Shown piece by piece: positions 9,895 to 20,650 of a stretch of 64,000 nt of DNA. This stretch comes from Mixophyes australis (Eukaryota > Chordata > Amphibia > Anura > Limnodynastidae), in NCBI GenBank assembly GCA_036250195.1, contig JAVHZZ010000006.1, positions 155,980,224-156,044,223 of the forward strand, written 5' to 3'. The notes under the pieces are model-generated. The model ran no database searches. It was not told the DNA's origin and saw nothing but the letters and a program-made list of their open reading frames with translations. The first letter of the stretch is position 1, and every line of letters starts with the position of its first letter. Made by a program: the position numbers and the translations under genes.

Positions 9895-12879
9895 ATGGAT
9901 TCAAAGCAGTCCACATATGATCTAAATGAGCAACCAGGTTCTGTCACCAGTCCTGATGTTAGTGTTCCCAGTACGTCATCTGGCCAAGGCGATGTCAAAC
10001 AACAGAGTGTTTTCAAATTAGTGCAAAAAACAAAAACCAAAAAAAAATTTACTGTATTGAAGCGAAAAAGAAGTGTAACTGAGCAAAAGTTAAGTGACGA
10101 TACAAAAAAAATTGCAAGCATGCCATTCTACACACGCAGTGGCAAAGAGAGAATGAGGCCTTCACCTTTGGCTATTAGTGGCAGATCCCAAAAAGTTACC
10201 CAGCCTACAATTGGTGCACAACTACTGTTACGCGTCAAAGCTGAGCTGCAAGATAACAGTGAGGCATTACAGGAGAATATTTGCTCTGATTCACAAATGA
10301 CAACAATCCCTGTGGAGAGTCCATCCAACAGTGGGATGTCTAATCGTGAGCATTCTGCTGATGTGTGCCTTAATAGCCCGAGTGTAGCCGGTGATACCCA
10401 AATTGAGGATGCCACTTTGGAATTAGAAGAGGATGAGGGGGAGATTTGTGTAGGCGACGAGGGCGCTAATGAGGATGTTGATGAGGATGAGGTTGTTTGT
10501 GTAAGTCCTGCACCAGTGGCAGCACGTGACAAGAAAAAGGCCATTGTCATGCCTGGGCATAAAACAAAAAAATCCACTTCTTATGTGTGGAATTATTTCT
10601 ACCCAAATCCAGACAACAATTGTATAGCCATTTGTAGTGTATGTGAAGCCACAGTCAGTCGAGGGAGGGACCTTAACCATCTTGGAACCTCGTCTATGTT
10701 ACGCCATTTAACGAGAGTTCATGGCAAAGTGTTGGGAAAAGCTGAAAGTTCTTCCCAAAAGAATACAAGCACTCCCTCATCAGCTAAGACCCTCCGCTCA
10801 CCGACATACCGACGGCTACAAAATACACCCACCACACCATCCTCATCAATATCCTCAGTAGCGCTCGGAGTTAGCCCGGCATCCCACTTAAGGCTGGATG
10901 ACTCCGGCACTATTATTGATTCCTCTGAAGAAAGCGTTAGTCCTGCTGCTGCTGTTGCTGCTGCTGGGGGTGAATCGTCATCCCAGAGGCAGGTTAATAA
11001 AATGAGCAGTCCTACATTTCAGCAATTAACTGTGAAACAATCATTTGCGAGGGGAAGCAAATATGACAGCAGTCACCCAGTCGCCAAGCGAATCACAGAC
11101 GCCATGGCTGCAATGTTAGTGTTAGATCTGCGTCCAATCTCCACAATAAACGCAGCTGGTTTTTCACAGTTAATTGAGGTTTTGTGTCCGCGTTACAGAA
11201 TTCCATCGCGACACCATTTCTCCCGTAAAGCTATTCCACAACTATACCAAAAAGTGTGTAAAAATGTAGAGATTGCGCTGAAAAATGCCATTCTGCCCAC
11301 TGTTCACTTAACCACAGATATGTGGACAAGTGGAAGTGGCCAAACCAAAGACTATATGACTGTGACAGCCCACTGGGTTGGTCATTCACCTTCACCAGCA
11401 GGAACAGCAGCAGCATGTACACCACTACGTAACATTTGTCACAGGCAGGCCACTCTTTGTATCACCGGCTTCACTAACAGGCATACGGCTGACAATTTGT
11501 TACGCAAACTGAGAGATGTGATTGATGCATGGCTTATACCACTCGGACTCTCCCCAGGGTATGTCATTTCAGATAACGCCAACAATATAGTGCGAGCATT
11601 ACAGCTGGGTGATTTCCAACATATTCCCTGTTTTGCTCACACCATCAACTTGGTGGTGCAGAGCTTCCTACGAAATAACCGTGAGGTGCAGGAGATGCTT
11701 TCGGTGGCCCGTAAAATTTCAGGCCATTTCAGGCATTCAGCCACAGCATGTAGGAGATTACAGCAGCTCCAAGAGCAGTTTAACTTGCCCTGCCACCAAC
11801 TTAAGCAAGAGGTGGTAACTCGGTGGAATTCCACCCTGTACATGCTTCAGAGGATGGAGGAACAGCGCAAAGCCATCCAAGCATATTGCACAAGTCATGA
11901 CATTGGGAAAGGAGGGGGGATGTATTTCACTCTTGCACAGTGGGGAATCCTTTCAGTGCTGTGCAAGGTGCTGAAACCATTTGAAGTTGTGACATGTGAG
12001 GTCAGTGCAGACTCTGCTAGTTTGAGCCAAGTCATTCCTTTAATTAGACTATTGGAAAAGCAGCTTGAGAAAATGAAGGAGGAGCTGAAAGCAAGCAATT
12101 CAGCAAAGTATGTTGGCCTTGTCGATCAAGTACTTAATTCGCTTCACAATGATCCTCGAGTTATTAAGATCTTGAACTCGGATCAGTACGTTTTGGCCAC
12201 TGTGCTTGATCCAAGGTTTAAAACCTACATTGAGTCTTTACTTGTAAATGAGCGAGATGTGAACTTTTGCAAGGAGCTATTGCTCAGCAAGTTGGCCGCT
12301 GAACTGGGCCTCGGCTTGACGACGTGTCCTCCTTCACTTTCTCAAGCTGTTGCTCGTAAAAAATTAAATTTCCAAAAAAGAAGCAGGGAAGACACAGGGG
12401 GCAGACCAGAACAATTTAACATCTGGGCTGGTTTGAAGGATTTTTCAAAAAAATGTGTCACTTTGCCCATAACTCCATCCAATATGAGTATAAACATGCA
12501 AAGGATGGTGGAGGATTACTTTCAAGAGGTAGTTGATATGGAAATGTCAGACAGTCCCTTTCCTTACTGGGAAGAAAAGCAGGCCATTTGGAAACCCATG
12601 TACAAACTTGCTTTGCAATACCTAAGCTGCCCACCCTCCAGTGTGTACTCTGAACGAGTGTTCAGCACAGCAGGGAACTTAGTCAGTGATCGCCGTAGAA
12701 GGTTACTTCCCAAAAATGTGGAGAAAATGATGTTTATAAAAATGAACTACATCTTCCACGAGGAAGGCCTTCACCATCCAAGACATCCAAGCACTGACTG
12801 TTCTCTAATGGCGGATTCAAGCGGCGATGAATTGATAGTCTGTGATGATGACGTACACACTGATGAGGGTGAGGATTAA
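9895..12879 (+). CDS. hAT transposase with BED zinc finger (994 aa, intact)
   Basis: This is the enzyme expected to cut and move the element and its short derivatives. A basic stretch at residues 44-60 may be a nuclear localisation signal, and an acidic stretch spans about 176-200. A BED-type zinc finger lies at about 228-280 with Cys247, Cys250, His271 and His276. The RNase H-like core shows Asp475 in TTDMW, Asp560 in ISDNANN, the hAT CxxH motif (Cys579, His582), Trp644 in TRWNST and probable Glu702 in CEVSADSASLSQ. The C-terminal dimerisation segment (about 905-952) contains SSVYSERVFSTAGN. The Met at 9895 is the first in frame and lies 25 bp after the 100-bp array. No stop or frameshift interrupts it. 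The architecture resembles Ac/ZBED-type hAT proteins. It could be an active transposase or a recently silenced one, and domestication is unlikely because the ends and TSD are present. Confidence 0.95.
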   Translation: MDSKQSTYDLNEQPGSVTSPDVSVPSTSSGQGDVKQQSVFKLVQKTKTKKKFTVLKRKRSVTEQKLSDDTKKIASMPFYTRSGKERMRPSPLAISGRSQKVTQPTIGAQLLLRVKAELQDNSEALQENICSDSQMTTIPVESPSNSGMSNREHSADVCLNSPSVAGDTQIEDATLELEEDEGEICVGDEGANEDVDEDEVVCVSPAPVAARDKKKAIVMPGHKTKKSTSYVWNYFYPNPDNNCIAICSVCEATVSRGRDLNHLGTSSMLRHLTRVHGKVLGKAESSSQKNTSTPSSAKTLRSPTYRRLQNTPTTPSSSISSVALGVSPASHLRLDDSGTIIDSSEESVSPAAAVAAAGGESSSQRQVNKMSSPTFQQLTVKQSFARGSKYDSSHPVAKRITDAMAAMLVLDLRPISTINAAGFSQLIEVLCPRYRIPSRHHFSRKAIPQLYQKVCKNVEIALKNAILPTVHLTTDMWTSGSGQTKDYMTVTAHWVGHSPSPAGTAAACTPLRNICHRQATLCITGFTNRHTADNLLRKLRDVIDAWLIPLGLSPGYVISDNANNIVRALQLGDFQHIPCFAHTINLVVQSFLRNNREVQEMLSVARKISGHFRHSATACRRLQQLQEQFNLPCHQLKQEVVTRWNSTLYMLQRMEEQRKAIQAYCTSHDIGKGGGMYFTLAQWGILSVLCKVLKPFEVVTCEVSADSASLSQVIPLIRLLEKQLEKMKEELKASNSAKYVGLVDQVLNSLHNDPRVIKILNSDQYVLATVLDPRFKTYIESLLVNERDVNFCKELLLSKLAAELGLGLTTCPPSLSQAVARKKLNFQKRSREDTGGRPEQFNIWAGLKDFSKKCVTLPITPSNMSINMQRMVEDYFQEVVDMEMSDSPFPYWEEKQAIWKPMYKLALQYLSCPPSSVYSERVFSTAGNLVSDRRRRLLPKNVEKMMFIKMNYIFHEEGLHHPRHPSTDCSLMADSSGDELIVCDDDVHTDEGED

Positions 12880-13032
12880 GCTGAAGATGATGCCGATAAC
12901 ATCTTTTTAAAACTTTCTATGTAAGTGTAGGGTGCAATCTACCCCCAAAGAGGAAAGGGACTTGTGGCATTTCCATATCACATACCATCTTGAAAGGCTG
13001 CTGTTAGGGCAATTTATCCTTAAGGGTAGGGT
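12880..13032. other. 3' flank of the transposase ORF
   Basis: Short non-coding spacer between the stop codon and the next tandem array. Confidence 0.6.
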
Positions 13033-13785
13033 GTCATAGACAGAGTGACCCTAAACTGGCTTTGTCCATTTTTCATAATATTGTACAGTCTATAATGGCT
13101 GAATTTTTGGGTATTTTATACAAGTGGAGGGGGGCCTAGAGAGACAGAAACCAAACTGGCTTTTTCCATGTCAATTAATATTGTACAGTCTATAATGGCT
13201 GAATTTTTTGGTATTTTATACAAGTGGAGGGGGGCCTAGAGAGACAGAGTGACCCCAAACTGTCTTTCTCCATGTCAATTAATATTGTACAGTCTATAAT
13301 GGCTGAATTTTTTAGTATTTTATACAAGTGGAGGGGGGCCTAGAGAGACAGAAACCAAACTGGCTTTCTCCATGTCAATTAATATTGTACAGTCTATAAT
13401 GGCTGAATTTTTTGGTATTTTATACAAGTGGAGGGGGGCCTAGAGAGACAGAGTGACCCCAAACTGTCTTTCTCCATGTCAATTAATATTGTACAGTCTA
13501 TAATGGCTGAATTTTTTAGTATTTTATACAAGTGGAGGGGGGCCTAGAGAGACAGAGTGACCCCAAACTGTCTTTCTCCATGTCAATTAATATTGTACAG
13601 TCTATAATGGCTGAATTTTTTGGTATTTTATACAAGTGGAGGGGGGCCTTGAGAGACAGAAACCAAACTGGCTTTCTCCATGTCAATTAATATTGTACAG
13701 TCTATAATGGCTGAATTTTTTGGTATTTTATACAAGTGGAGGGGGGCCTTGAGAGACAGAAACCAAACTGGCTTTTTCCATTTCT
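13033..13785. repeat. 7-copy tandem array with mixed 100- and 104-bp units
   Basis: The marker ttgtacagtctataatgg recurs at 13081, 13181, 13285, 13385, 13489, 13593 and 13693. Spacings are 100, 104, 100, 104, 104 and 100 bp. The 4-bp difference comes from agtgaccccaaactg versus aaaccaaactgg variants, giving a partly dimeric higher-order pattern. Confidence 0.95.
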
Positions 13786-13909
13786 TTACATATTTAACTA
13801 TAAGTGTAGGGTGTAATATACATTCAAAGACGATGGCTGCATTGCCAATATGCATAGATGGAGAGGAAGACAATCTGTTTTGTGTGTAGAATAGGCCTAC
13901 CAACGAAGA

Positions 13910-13915
13910 ATTAAA
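13910..13915 (+). terminator. Candidate poly(A) signal ATTAAA
   Basis: This is the first good ATTAAA after the second array, about 1 kb past the transposase stop. No transcript evidence exists here, so the call is weak. Confidence 0.25.
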
Positions 13916-14019
13916 CTGTTTTTTTGGATGATTTATTACCTCAACAATTAGATTACTTGTCTCTAAAACAGTTGGAGCACTAAATTGGGTTAATTTAGGC
14001 CCAAAAACATGGATTTTCC

Positions 14020-14174
14020 CAAAAAATAGCAAAACAAAACCAAACAAAACCAAAACCAAAACCAAAACACGCAATGGAGGTTTTGCAAAACCAAAACCAA
14101 AACCAAAACACGACGGTAATCCAGATCCAAAACCGAATCCAAAACCAAAACACGGGGGTCAGTGACCATCTCTA
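14020..14174 (+). promoter_or_regulatory. CCAAAA end of element 1 (subterminal motif cluster)
   Basis: The last about 150 bp contain repeated AAAACC and three AACCAAAACACG motifs before the terminal CATCTCTA. The same cluster marks one end of elements 2 to 5. It is a good candidate for subterminal transposase-binding sites, which hAT elements typically need. Binding is inferred. Confidence 0.6.
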
Positions 14175-14229
14175 GTTAGAACCAACATCGGTTTCAAAAC
14201 TGAAACACGAGGGTGAGCGCACATCTATA
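14175..14229 (+). mobile_element. Relic CCAAAA end of an older hAT copy, right part
   Basis: After the duplicated target site the sequence continues with aaactgaaacacgagggtg and ends acatctata, a diverged copy of the family terminus. It completes the relic interrupted by element 1. Confidence 0.55.
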
Positions 14230-14959
14230 CTATTTAGCAAGTATTGTGGCGGTACAATATTTGTTCGGTTACAGATGAAAATTATTAAAAACATGCGGTT
14301 TTTTTCTTTAAATAAAATATTCTTTTATGTGTAAAATATTTAAATATTTGAGGCTAGCGGCGCCTGTTCCCTGCAGCTGACGTGACCTAATCACTTCATG
14401 CTGCTTTCACTGCAGAAGAGCCGACAGGTGCCAGCAAGGAGCAGCTCTATGGTAAGTAAGATACTGAGGCGAATGGGAAAGTAGGGAGTGGGGAAGGGGC
14501 TTGGAAGAGTTAGCAATTTCTTGTTTCAGGGCAAGGGTGTGCAAAGTACACCTATAGAAATGAAAGAGAAGTTAGAATGAATGAGACTAACTGCATAGCT
14601 ACGGAGAGCAGTACTTTCTCATACTACCCATATAATTTTATAATGCGTTTTTTGTTTTAGATTTAGATTAGTTTTAGATTAGTTTTTTAGCACTGTATCA
14701 GTGGTCTAAATTTTTATTGCCATGTAACTTTAATAAAGGATCCTATTTTGATAATTTTGTGGAGCCATTTCTTTGCTTATAAATTCTGCCAGATATTATA
14801 TGATTTTTATCTCAATATTTGTTATTGCATCTAGTTTTTTCTAATATATTGCCTTATTTTGGATATTATTCAAATATATAATGCACAGCCAGGTGCTATT
14901 CTTTTTTGTTTTTTTCTAAAAGGCACCATGTCTGTTTAGTCATAATAGTCTGTATTAAA
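14230..14959. other. Non-coding stretch
   Basis: No gene. A splice-donor-like atggtaagtaag lies at about 14449-14460 after a GC-richer patch. Similar donor-like strings precede the minisatellites near 16615 and 46683, so these may be parts of one repeat family rather than host exons. Confidence 0.4.
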
Positions 14960-15312
14960 TGTGGGGGAAATTTGTTTGCTATTAACTTGATTTTAGGACT
15001 GATTGGGGAAAATAAGCTTTATTATTAAATGGAAACGTTTTTAATTTAATGGAAGGGCTGATCGGGTGGGAAATGGGTGTACTTTGGGAATGCCTTTCAT
15101 TTAAGGTTGGGCCTGGATGGGGGGGGGGCTTATTTATTAAAGGTGAATGCTATTTATTTAATTTCAGGGCTGGTTGGCAGGAAAAAATCATATTTATTTA
15201 AATGTGAATGCTATTGATTTCATTTTAGGGCTGGTTTGGGGAAGAAGCCCTATTTGTTAAACAAAAAAAGAGAAAATTAAATTAAATTTAGGGCAGGTTG
15301 ATGTAGGGTGGT
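14960..15312. repeat. Degenerate minisatellite, unit about 55-65 bp
   Basis: Units contain tatttattaaatgtgaatgc-like and agggctggttgggg-like strings. The same family recurs at 17290-17600 and, inverted, at 48955-49435. Confidence 0.7.
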
Positions 15313-15344
15313 CTAGAGTTTTGCTTACTGCTCTGATTTGCAGT

Positions 15345-15605
15345 AGTTGAAGAGGTCCCCAACATTTCAGATTCTGTCCAAGCAGCAACTGAGTTTAAAA
15401 CACCAGCAGCAACGCCAGGTAGTCAAAGCTGCAAGAACAGGTAGGAGAGCGCAGCACAGGGTTGGAGAAGGGTCTAGTGCATGTAAAGGGCTAGGAGCCA
15501 CCACTGGGAGCGCAGCATCTATTCACACCCAGTTCTGAGACGGTGGTTGGGGGGCGCCAGTGTTCTCTCTTGCCCAAGGCACTAAAATTTCTAGTTACGG
15601 CTCTG
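15345..15605 (+). mobile_element. Dispersed repeat module with hAT-like right end
   Basis: The first part (about 15355-15450) matches modules at 47110-47215 and, inverted, 48800-48910: ccaacatt followed by ag-rich sequence ending in acaggtagga. The right edge reads, on the minus strand, CAGAGCCGTAACTAGAAATT, a CAG-starting end like those of hAT elements. The left end and TSD were not found. Confidence 0.4.
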
Positions 15606-17289
15606 TCAGTTTGTTTTTTATGGTTACACAAGTTTCTCGGGAAGGTCAGTTGTTCCAAACCCAGATGTAAAATAGAAGCAGTAGTGTATTTTTCAGTTTA
15701 CAAGAGGTGATTTCAGATATCCAGTATCACGAGGTATGCACGTTAGTTTTAGTACCCAAGATAATGCTTCTAATTAGGCAAAAAAACAAGTATTAGTGAT
15801 TATTTTTTTAAAAATTAGTCATAACCTAATATTGGTGGAGGCACAGTGTGGATTTGTAAATTAGGCATTTAAAATGTGATAATGAAATGCTGAGGGATAG
15901 GGATTTCTAGAGAAGTGACAGCAGAATGTGGGCAGTCTGTGAAGTGAATTAGTATAGCTGAAGGTAAAACTGAATTTATAACAATTTTTTAAAGGGTCAG
16001 ATCAGCTACCAAAGAGCTGCAGTAGCCAAGTCTTGAAATAATGTGATAATAAGATATTTCCATTATGCCAGATCTCTCACAGTATGGTCTCTCAATGACA
16101 TATCACTCCCAGCATACACTGTAGCTACACTAGAGGGCTCTCTGCATTGTGCGCATGTTACAGGGAGGCTATCTGTATTGTGTACAGGTCACAGGGACAA
16201 GCGCGCACTCAGGGGGTGGGGGAGGGGATCGGGTTCCTGGTCTCTGGAAACCCCTCTCCTGCCTGGGGCACAGACCGGGAGACCGGGGATATTCAACGGA
16301 GGCCCCTGCTACCTAGGGAGGCTGCGTGACCACATTCTGTATTGGGCCAATCAGAGAGTGAGAAGCCTGTAGCCAATCGACAGGCGAGCAGCACGATGCT
16401 TACAACCAATCGACGATCAAGAGGGTTCCACTTGTAAGACCTGTGTTGCTGTGTCTTCTCTTATCAAGATGAATTGTAAAAGTACCGGAGCGCGGAACGT
16501 AGCTGCAGAGTAGTTATAGCTAACAGGAGGATGCTGTCGCTGGACACATGTGGAGGATTACAATGTTCTGCGCTGGTGGTGAAGAGAACCGGAGAAAATT
16601 TAACTATCTGATGGTATGTGGTTTATTACAAAAATAAATACATTTTGCGGATTTCTTGGATTAGGCATGGGCAAACCAGCTTTCACATCTCGTATACTGT
16701 GCCTCGTGATTTTTCATACATACTGTCTGTCTCTCTTACATTTAACTGTCTCTCATAATTATGGAAGTATAGTGTCTGTTACATTTATGGATATAATGCC
16801 TCCCACATTTCTAAATGTATACTGTGAGTATTTTGCATTTAGCAAGCATAATGTTTCTCATATTTACGGTGGAAAGCTGGGCTTCCAGTGCTAAAACACA
16901 CATAGGAGTAAAGTGTAATAGTAAATGTAATTAGGTAAATGACCCTTTTGTGTATAATCATTTTACTGAACTAGTGTACAGTACAGTTACATAAAAGTGC
17001 ACCTAACATTCAGGAAAATAAGGAACCTATGTTTGAGTAAGTGATTTTAAAGCCTGACCAAAAACTCTGAGGTCATTCGTTCAACAGGTCAGCTGTAAAA
17101 CTCATAAAGTGTGCTTGACATACATAATTATATTTTTATGAGTTGCAAAGAACTTTAAAAAAAAGCTATATTAAAAATGTAATTTGCAGTAAAAAAAGAA
17201 ATGTGCCCAAAAAATTAAGCTGTATTGTGGCTGTACTAAAAAAATCTGCAGCTATAAACAATGTACAGGTGGGGCAATTTATCTGACAG
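15606..17289. other. Long non-coding stretch
   Basis: No gene is recognised. A GC-rich patch at 16190-16340 is open in two frames but has no domain signature. Positions 16640-16880 contain weak repetition of catatttactgtctctca-like strings. A donor-like tatggtatgtgg lies near 16612. Confidence 0.4.
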
Positions 17290-17600
17290 TGCAGGCAATT
17301 CCATTTAATATGGGGATCGTGGTAGTCCCTATTAATTTCAGGTGGGGTGGTTTTGTAACTATTAAATGTGAATACTAATTATTTAATATCAGGGGGGAGT
17401 TTGGGGGGGGAAGGTTTATATATCAAATGGGAATACTACTTAATGTCAGGGACGTTTTGTAAGAAATAGATCTATTTATTAAATGTGACCTCTGTTATTG
17501 CTATGTCAAAGCTGGGTGCAGGGATGGAGCCCTATTTAACATAAGTGCTTTTGATTTAACGTTGGGGCTGATTTAGGGAGGCCTAAATGGTTCACTCATT
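17290..17600. repeat. Degenerate minisatellite, same family as 14960-15312
   Basis: Units include tattaaatgtgaatact and ggggctgatttaggg-like strings at about 50-60 bp intervals. Confidence 0.65.
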
Positions 17601-17852
17601 GCAAGACTTTCCAAATTTCATGTACATATCCCTATATTTTAAGGAGAAGGGGTTGTGGGGCTACCTAGCACTGTCTAAAGTAATGGCCATGTCCCTTGCA
17701 TGGTCAAGTTCACTCTGGTGATGTGATGGCACCCCCACCAGCATGGTGGTGACTTTTAAATTGCTGCATACTGACAATTTGGCCACACTGACAACATGAG
17801 GCCACTCTCAGAATATTTTCCAGGGCCACTTTAAGTTCCCAATCCGCCCCTG
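17601..17852 (+). mobile_element. Possible hAT-like right end
   Basis: The right edge, read on the minus strand, is CAGGGGCGGATTGGGAACTT followed by AAAGTGGCCCTGG, a pattern I associate with dispersed frog hAT-like repeats. No matching left end or TSD was found. Confidence 0.3.
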
Positions 17853-17968
17853 TCCTTGTTAAAGAGATAGGTGAAACTTTCACACATGTGTGTCAGTAGA
17901 AACAAACTGAAAACTAAACATGTTTCTATTTATTTTATTATCCTTTCTTACAGCTGCATACATTAACA

Positions 17969-18530
17969 TTGCTGATTGTTATTTATTTTGTTTTTATTAT
18001 GCTTTCTAAGCAGTCGCATATGTTGAACTTGACGGATGTTGTCCCACCCAAAACCAGCAACGGTAACGTCGATGGACCAGGAAGCGTGTCTTTAGGCTAC
18101 ATGCCAGCCTCTTTGGGATGTTGGTTTCCGCCTCATGTCATTATGGACAATTTGTGCGTTGTGTACAGTGACCTAGAGCCTCTGCACAACATCCCAACAG
18201 CAATACCGCCGCTGACAAAAATGTCCGCAATGTTACATTTTTGTGCACCTGTGTCATTCCGGGCCACAGTGGATGTTACAGCAGGATTGTCCCAGACTAC
18301 CTTTAATTGTGTGCGGAAGAAGGAGCTGCGGGTTTTCCTGGGGCGCATCCGTCAATTTATTTATCTGCCACTTAACGAGGAGTCACTTGTGTCCATAAAG
18401 CAGCTATTTTCCAACATAGCTGGCTCTCCACATGTTATAGGAGCAGTAGATGGTACATAAATAGCCCAGATCCCACTGCATGAAAATTAATCTATTTTTG
18501 GCATAGAACAAAAGGGACTCCTCAGCTGAA
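17969..18530 (+). pseudogene. PIF/Harbinger transposase relic, 3' end lost
   Basis: The open part (17969-18460) ends in an alignment-worthy segment: PLTKMSAMLHFCAPVSF, GLSQTTFNCV and PHVIGAVDGT, the last being the region around a catalytic Asp in Harbinger nucleases. The frame is then broken by TAA after GT, but recognisable residues (HEN, SIFG, QKGLLS) continue to about 18530 with further stops. The remainder is replaced by the CR1-like relic. The DNA-binding partner gene of Harbinger elements is not seen. It is non-functional. Confidence 0.7.
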
Positions 18531-18534
18531 GAGA

Positions 18535-19835
18535 AAATGGCCCAGTCAGTAGGTAAAGGGGGAAAACATTTTTTACTTATATAAGTGAAAAGAGAAAAAC
18601 ATACAGAGGAATAATAAGACTAAAGACAGAGAGTGAAGATCTTGTTGAGGGAGAAAAGGAAATAGCAGATCATCTTAATAATTATTTTTGCTTATTATTC
18701 AATACAGAAAGAGAGGGGGGGGCACAGTTAAGTTGTAAGTATATTCATAAAAGTGAGGTAGATAAAAGTACATTTACAGAGGAGAAGGTCCTAACAGAAC
18801 TCTCAAAACTGAAAGTGGATAAATCAATGAGGCCAGTTGGATACATCTAATGATACTAAAGGAGCTTAAAGGGGGGTAACACCATTAACAGAATTATTCA
18901 ACCAATCAGTAGCTACAGGAGTAATTCCAGAGAACCAGAAAAGAGTAAATGTCCCACTGCACAAAAGTGGAAGCAGAGAAGAGGCGAGCAACTACCGACC
19001 AGTGAGCCTTACATCAGTAGTAGGGAAATTGATGGAAACACTTTTAAAAGAAAGAGTTGTAGAATATCTCAAATCCAGTCACTTACTGGATCCAAAACAG
19101 CATGGATTTACTGGGGGGAGGTTATGTCAAACAAATTTTATTTACTTTTTTGAGTGGGTGACTAAAGTAATAGATCAAGGAGGGCCATAGATGTAGCTTA
19201 TTTAGATTTTAGTAAGGCTTTTGCCACTGTCCCTCATCGTAGACTGTTAAATAAACTCGAACATTTGAATTGGATTCTAAGATGGTTGAATGGATAAGAT
19301 CTTCAGGATAGAAAATAGAGCGTTATAATAAATGGAGTGCATTCACAGATGAGAAAGGTTACCAGTGGTGTACCCCAGTGATCCGTACTGGGACCAGTGC
19401 TTTTTAATATCTTTATTAATGACATTGCAAATGGTATTGAAGGTAAAGTATGCCTTTTGCAGATGACATAAAGATTTTCAAGAGGCTAGACACACCAGGA
19501 GGGGAATTACAAATGATTGATGATCTAGGTAGACTAGAGGAATGGTAAAGAGCATGGCAACTACAGTTTAATGCCAAAAAATGCAAAATCATGCACTTGG
19601 GTCTCAAAAACCCAAAGGCTAAATATAGTATTAATGGCACTATAATGAAAACTACTGAGGAAGATAGGGATCTAGGAGTCACTATTTCAGACAGTTTAAA
19701 GGCAGGTAAGCAATTTAACAGAGTAATCAGAAACTCAAGTCAGATGTTTGGTTGCATAGGGAGAGGAATCAGTAGCAGAAAGAAAGAAGCAATAATAGTA
19801 TTTGGCCACACAGGTGGGTTCCTCTGTGTATGAGC
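18535..19835 (+). pseudogene. CR1-like non-LTR retrotransposon reverse transcriptase relic
   Basis: Reading across several stops and frameshifts gives the ordered reverse-transcriptase blocks NYRPVSLTSVVGKLME (about 18990), YLDFSKAF (about 19199), VTSGVPQ-SVLGPVLFNIFIND (about 19360-19425), LFADDIKIF (about 19450) and FNAKKCKIMHLG (about 19568). This is the order in CR1/L2-type LINEs, and the wording is closest to CR1. A stop replaces the G after VPQ, and the catalytic ADD is kept. The 3' end of the element is not obvious. It lies directly against the Harbinger relic, suggesting insertion or a deletion junction. Confidence 0.8.
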
Positions 19836-20650
19836 ATCTCTATATGGAAAACTACAAAGCCATCGGCACATCACTCACAGTGGCTAAACCCATTTCACAG
19901 AGTCCAGTACACAGCAAATACACACAAGATTCCATTTAACACCCATCCACATTAAAGATTTTCACTCACCAGAATTTATCAACAAAAATGTCCCCAGAAT
20001 CTTACTGTTCGCCAAGCTACTCTGGTACACGCTGCACACTGGAAACAGAAGTCCAGATTTAGGCTTCCAGTTCCAGATTCCATAAAAAAAAAAAAAAAAA
20101 TACATTTTCTTAAAAATGGTAAAAAAATAGAAAAAAATAAATGTTTATTTTAATAATAAAGCATTTTTAAGTGTGGGTACTCACGCCTTACGTCATCCTC
20201 AGATGGTATTAGCAACCAGAAGACAGATGGGCCAGGTGAATGCTACTAATGTGCTGACACAGGGGCTTTGATAAATAAGAAAAAAAGCCCTAAATCCATA
20301 AAGGGTAGTTTTCACTAGAGAAGTAGTAGTAGTGTCATACAACACCACACAGACAGGCACTCCATACAGTTGCATAAAACACAGTACAGCATTACACCCA
20401 GCGACACACTTCAGCACTGAGAGGGATGTACATTGCCCTCTTTGTTTACTTTTAGCATATCTCCTTTTTTTTTTACAAATAGTAATATAGATATTTTATT
20501 ATCCATATACAAGCTCCACCTATAGCCAGCAGTTTAAATGGGAATTAAAACCTTTTTGTATAGTGTCATTTATTTATGCATTTATTTAAGTATTTATGTA
20601 CTAATTTATTATTTTCCATCTGTTTATTTGATTTAAACGTCTTCAGTAAT
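19836..20650. other. Non-coding stretch
   Basis: No gene is recognised. An A-run occupies about 20084-20100. The sequence flanks the left terminus of element 2, and its last 8 bases (20643-20650) are that element's TSD. Confidence 0.45.

Larger units (their letters stand above)
7817..14174 (+). mobile_element. Element 1: complete hAT transposon with intact transposase
   Basis: The element starts TAGAGATGG and ends CCATCTCTA, a 9-bp terminal inverted repeat. It is flanked by gtaagaac (7809-7816) and gttagaac (14175-14182), an 8-bp target-site duplication with one mismatch, as expected for hAT. In order it holds a promoter-like end, a 17-copy 100-bp array, a 994-codon transposase, a 7-copy 100/104-bp array and a CCAAAA-rich end. 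It is the only copy of its family here with an open transposase frame, so it may be the autonomous form. Confidence 0.93.

Noticed and set aside
10128..10577. 149-codon minus-strand frame inside the transposase
   Set aside because: Shadow of the acidic, serine-rich coding region on the opposite strand.
14400..14465. Possible host exon with GTAAGT donor
   Set aside because: Similar donor-like strings precede repeat modules at 16612 and 46682. No conserved coding sequence is visible.
16043..16372. 109-codon frame in a GC-rich patch
   Set aside because: No domain, two overlapping frames open, and composition explains it.
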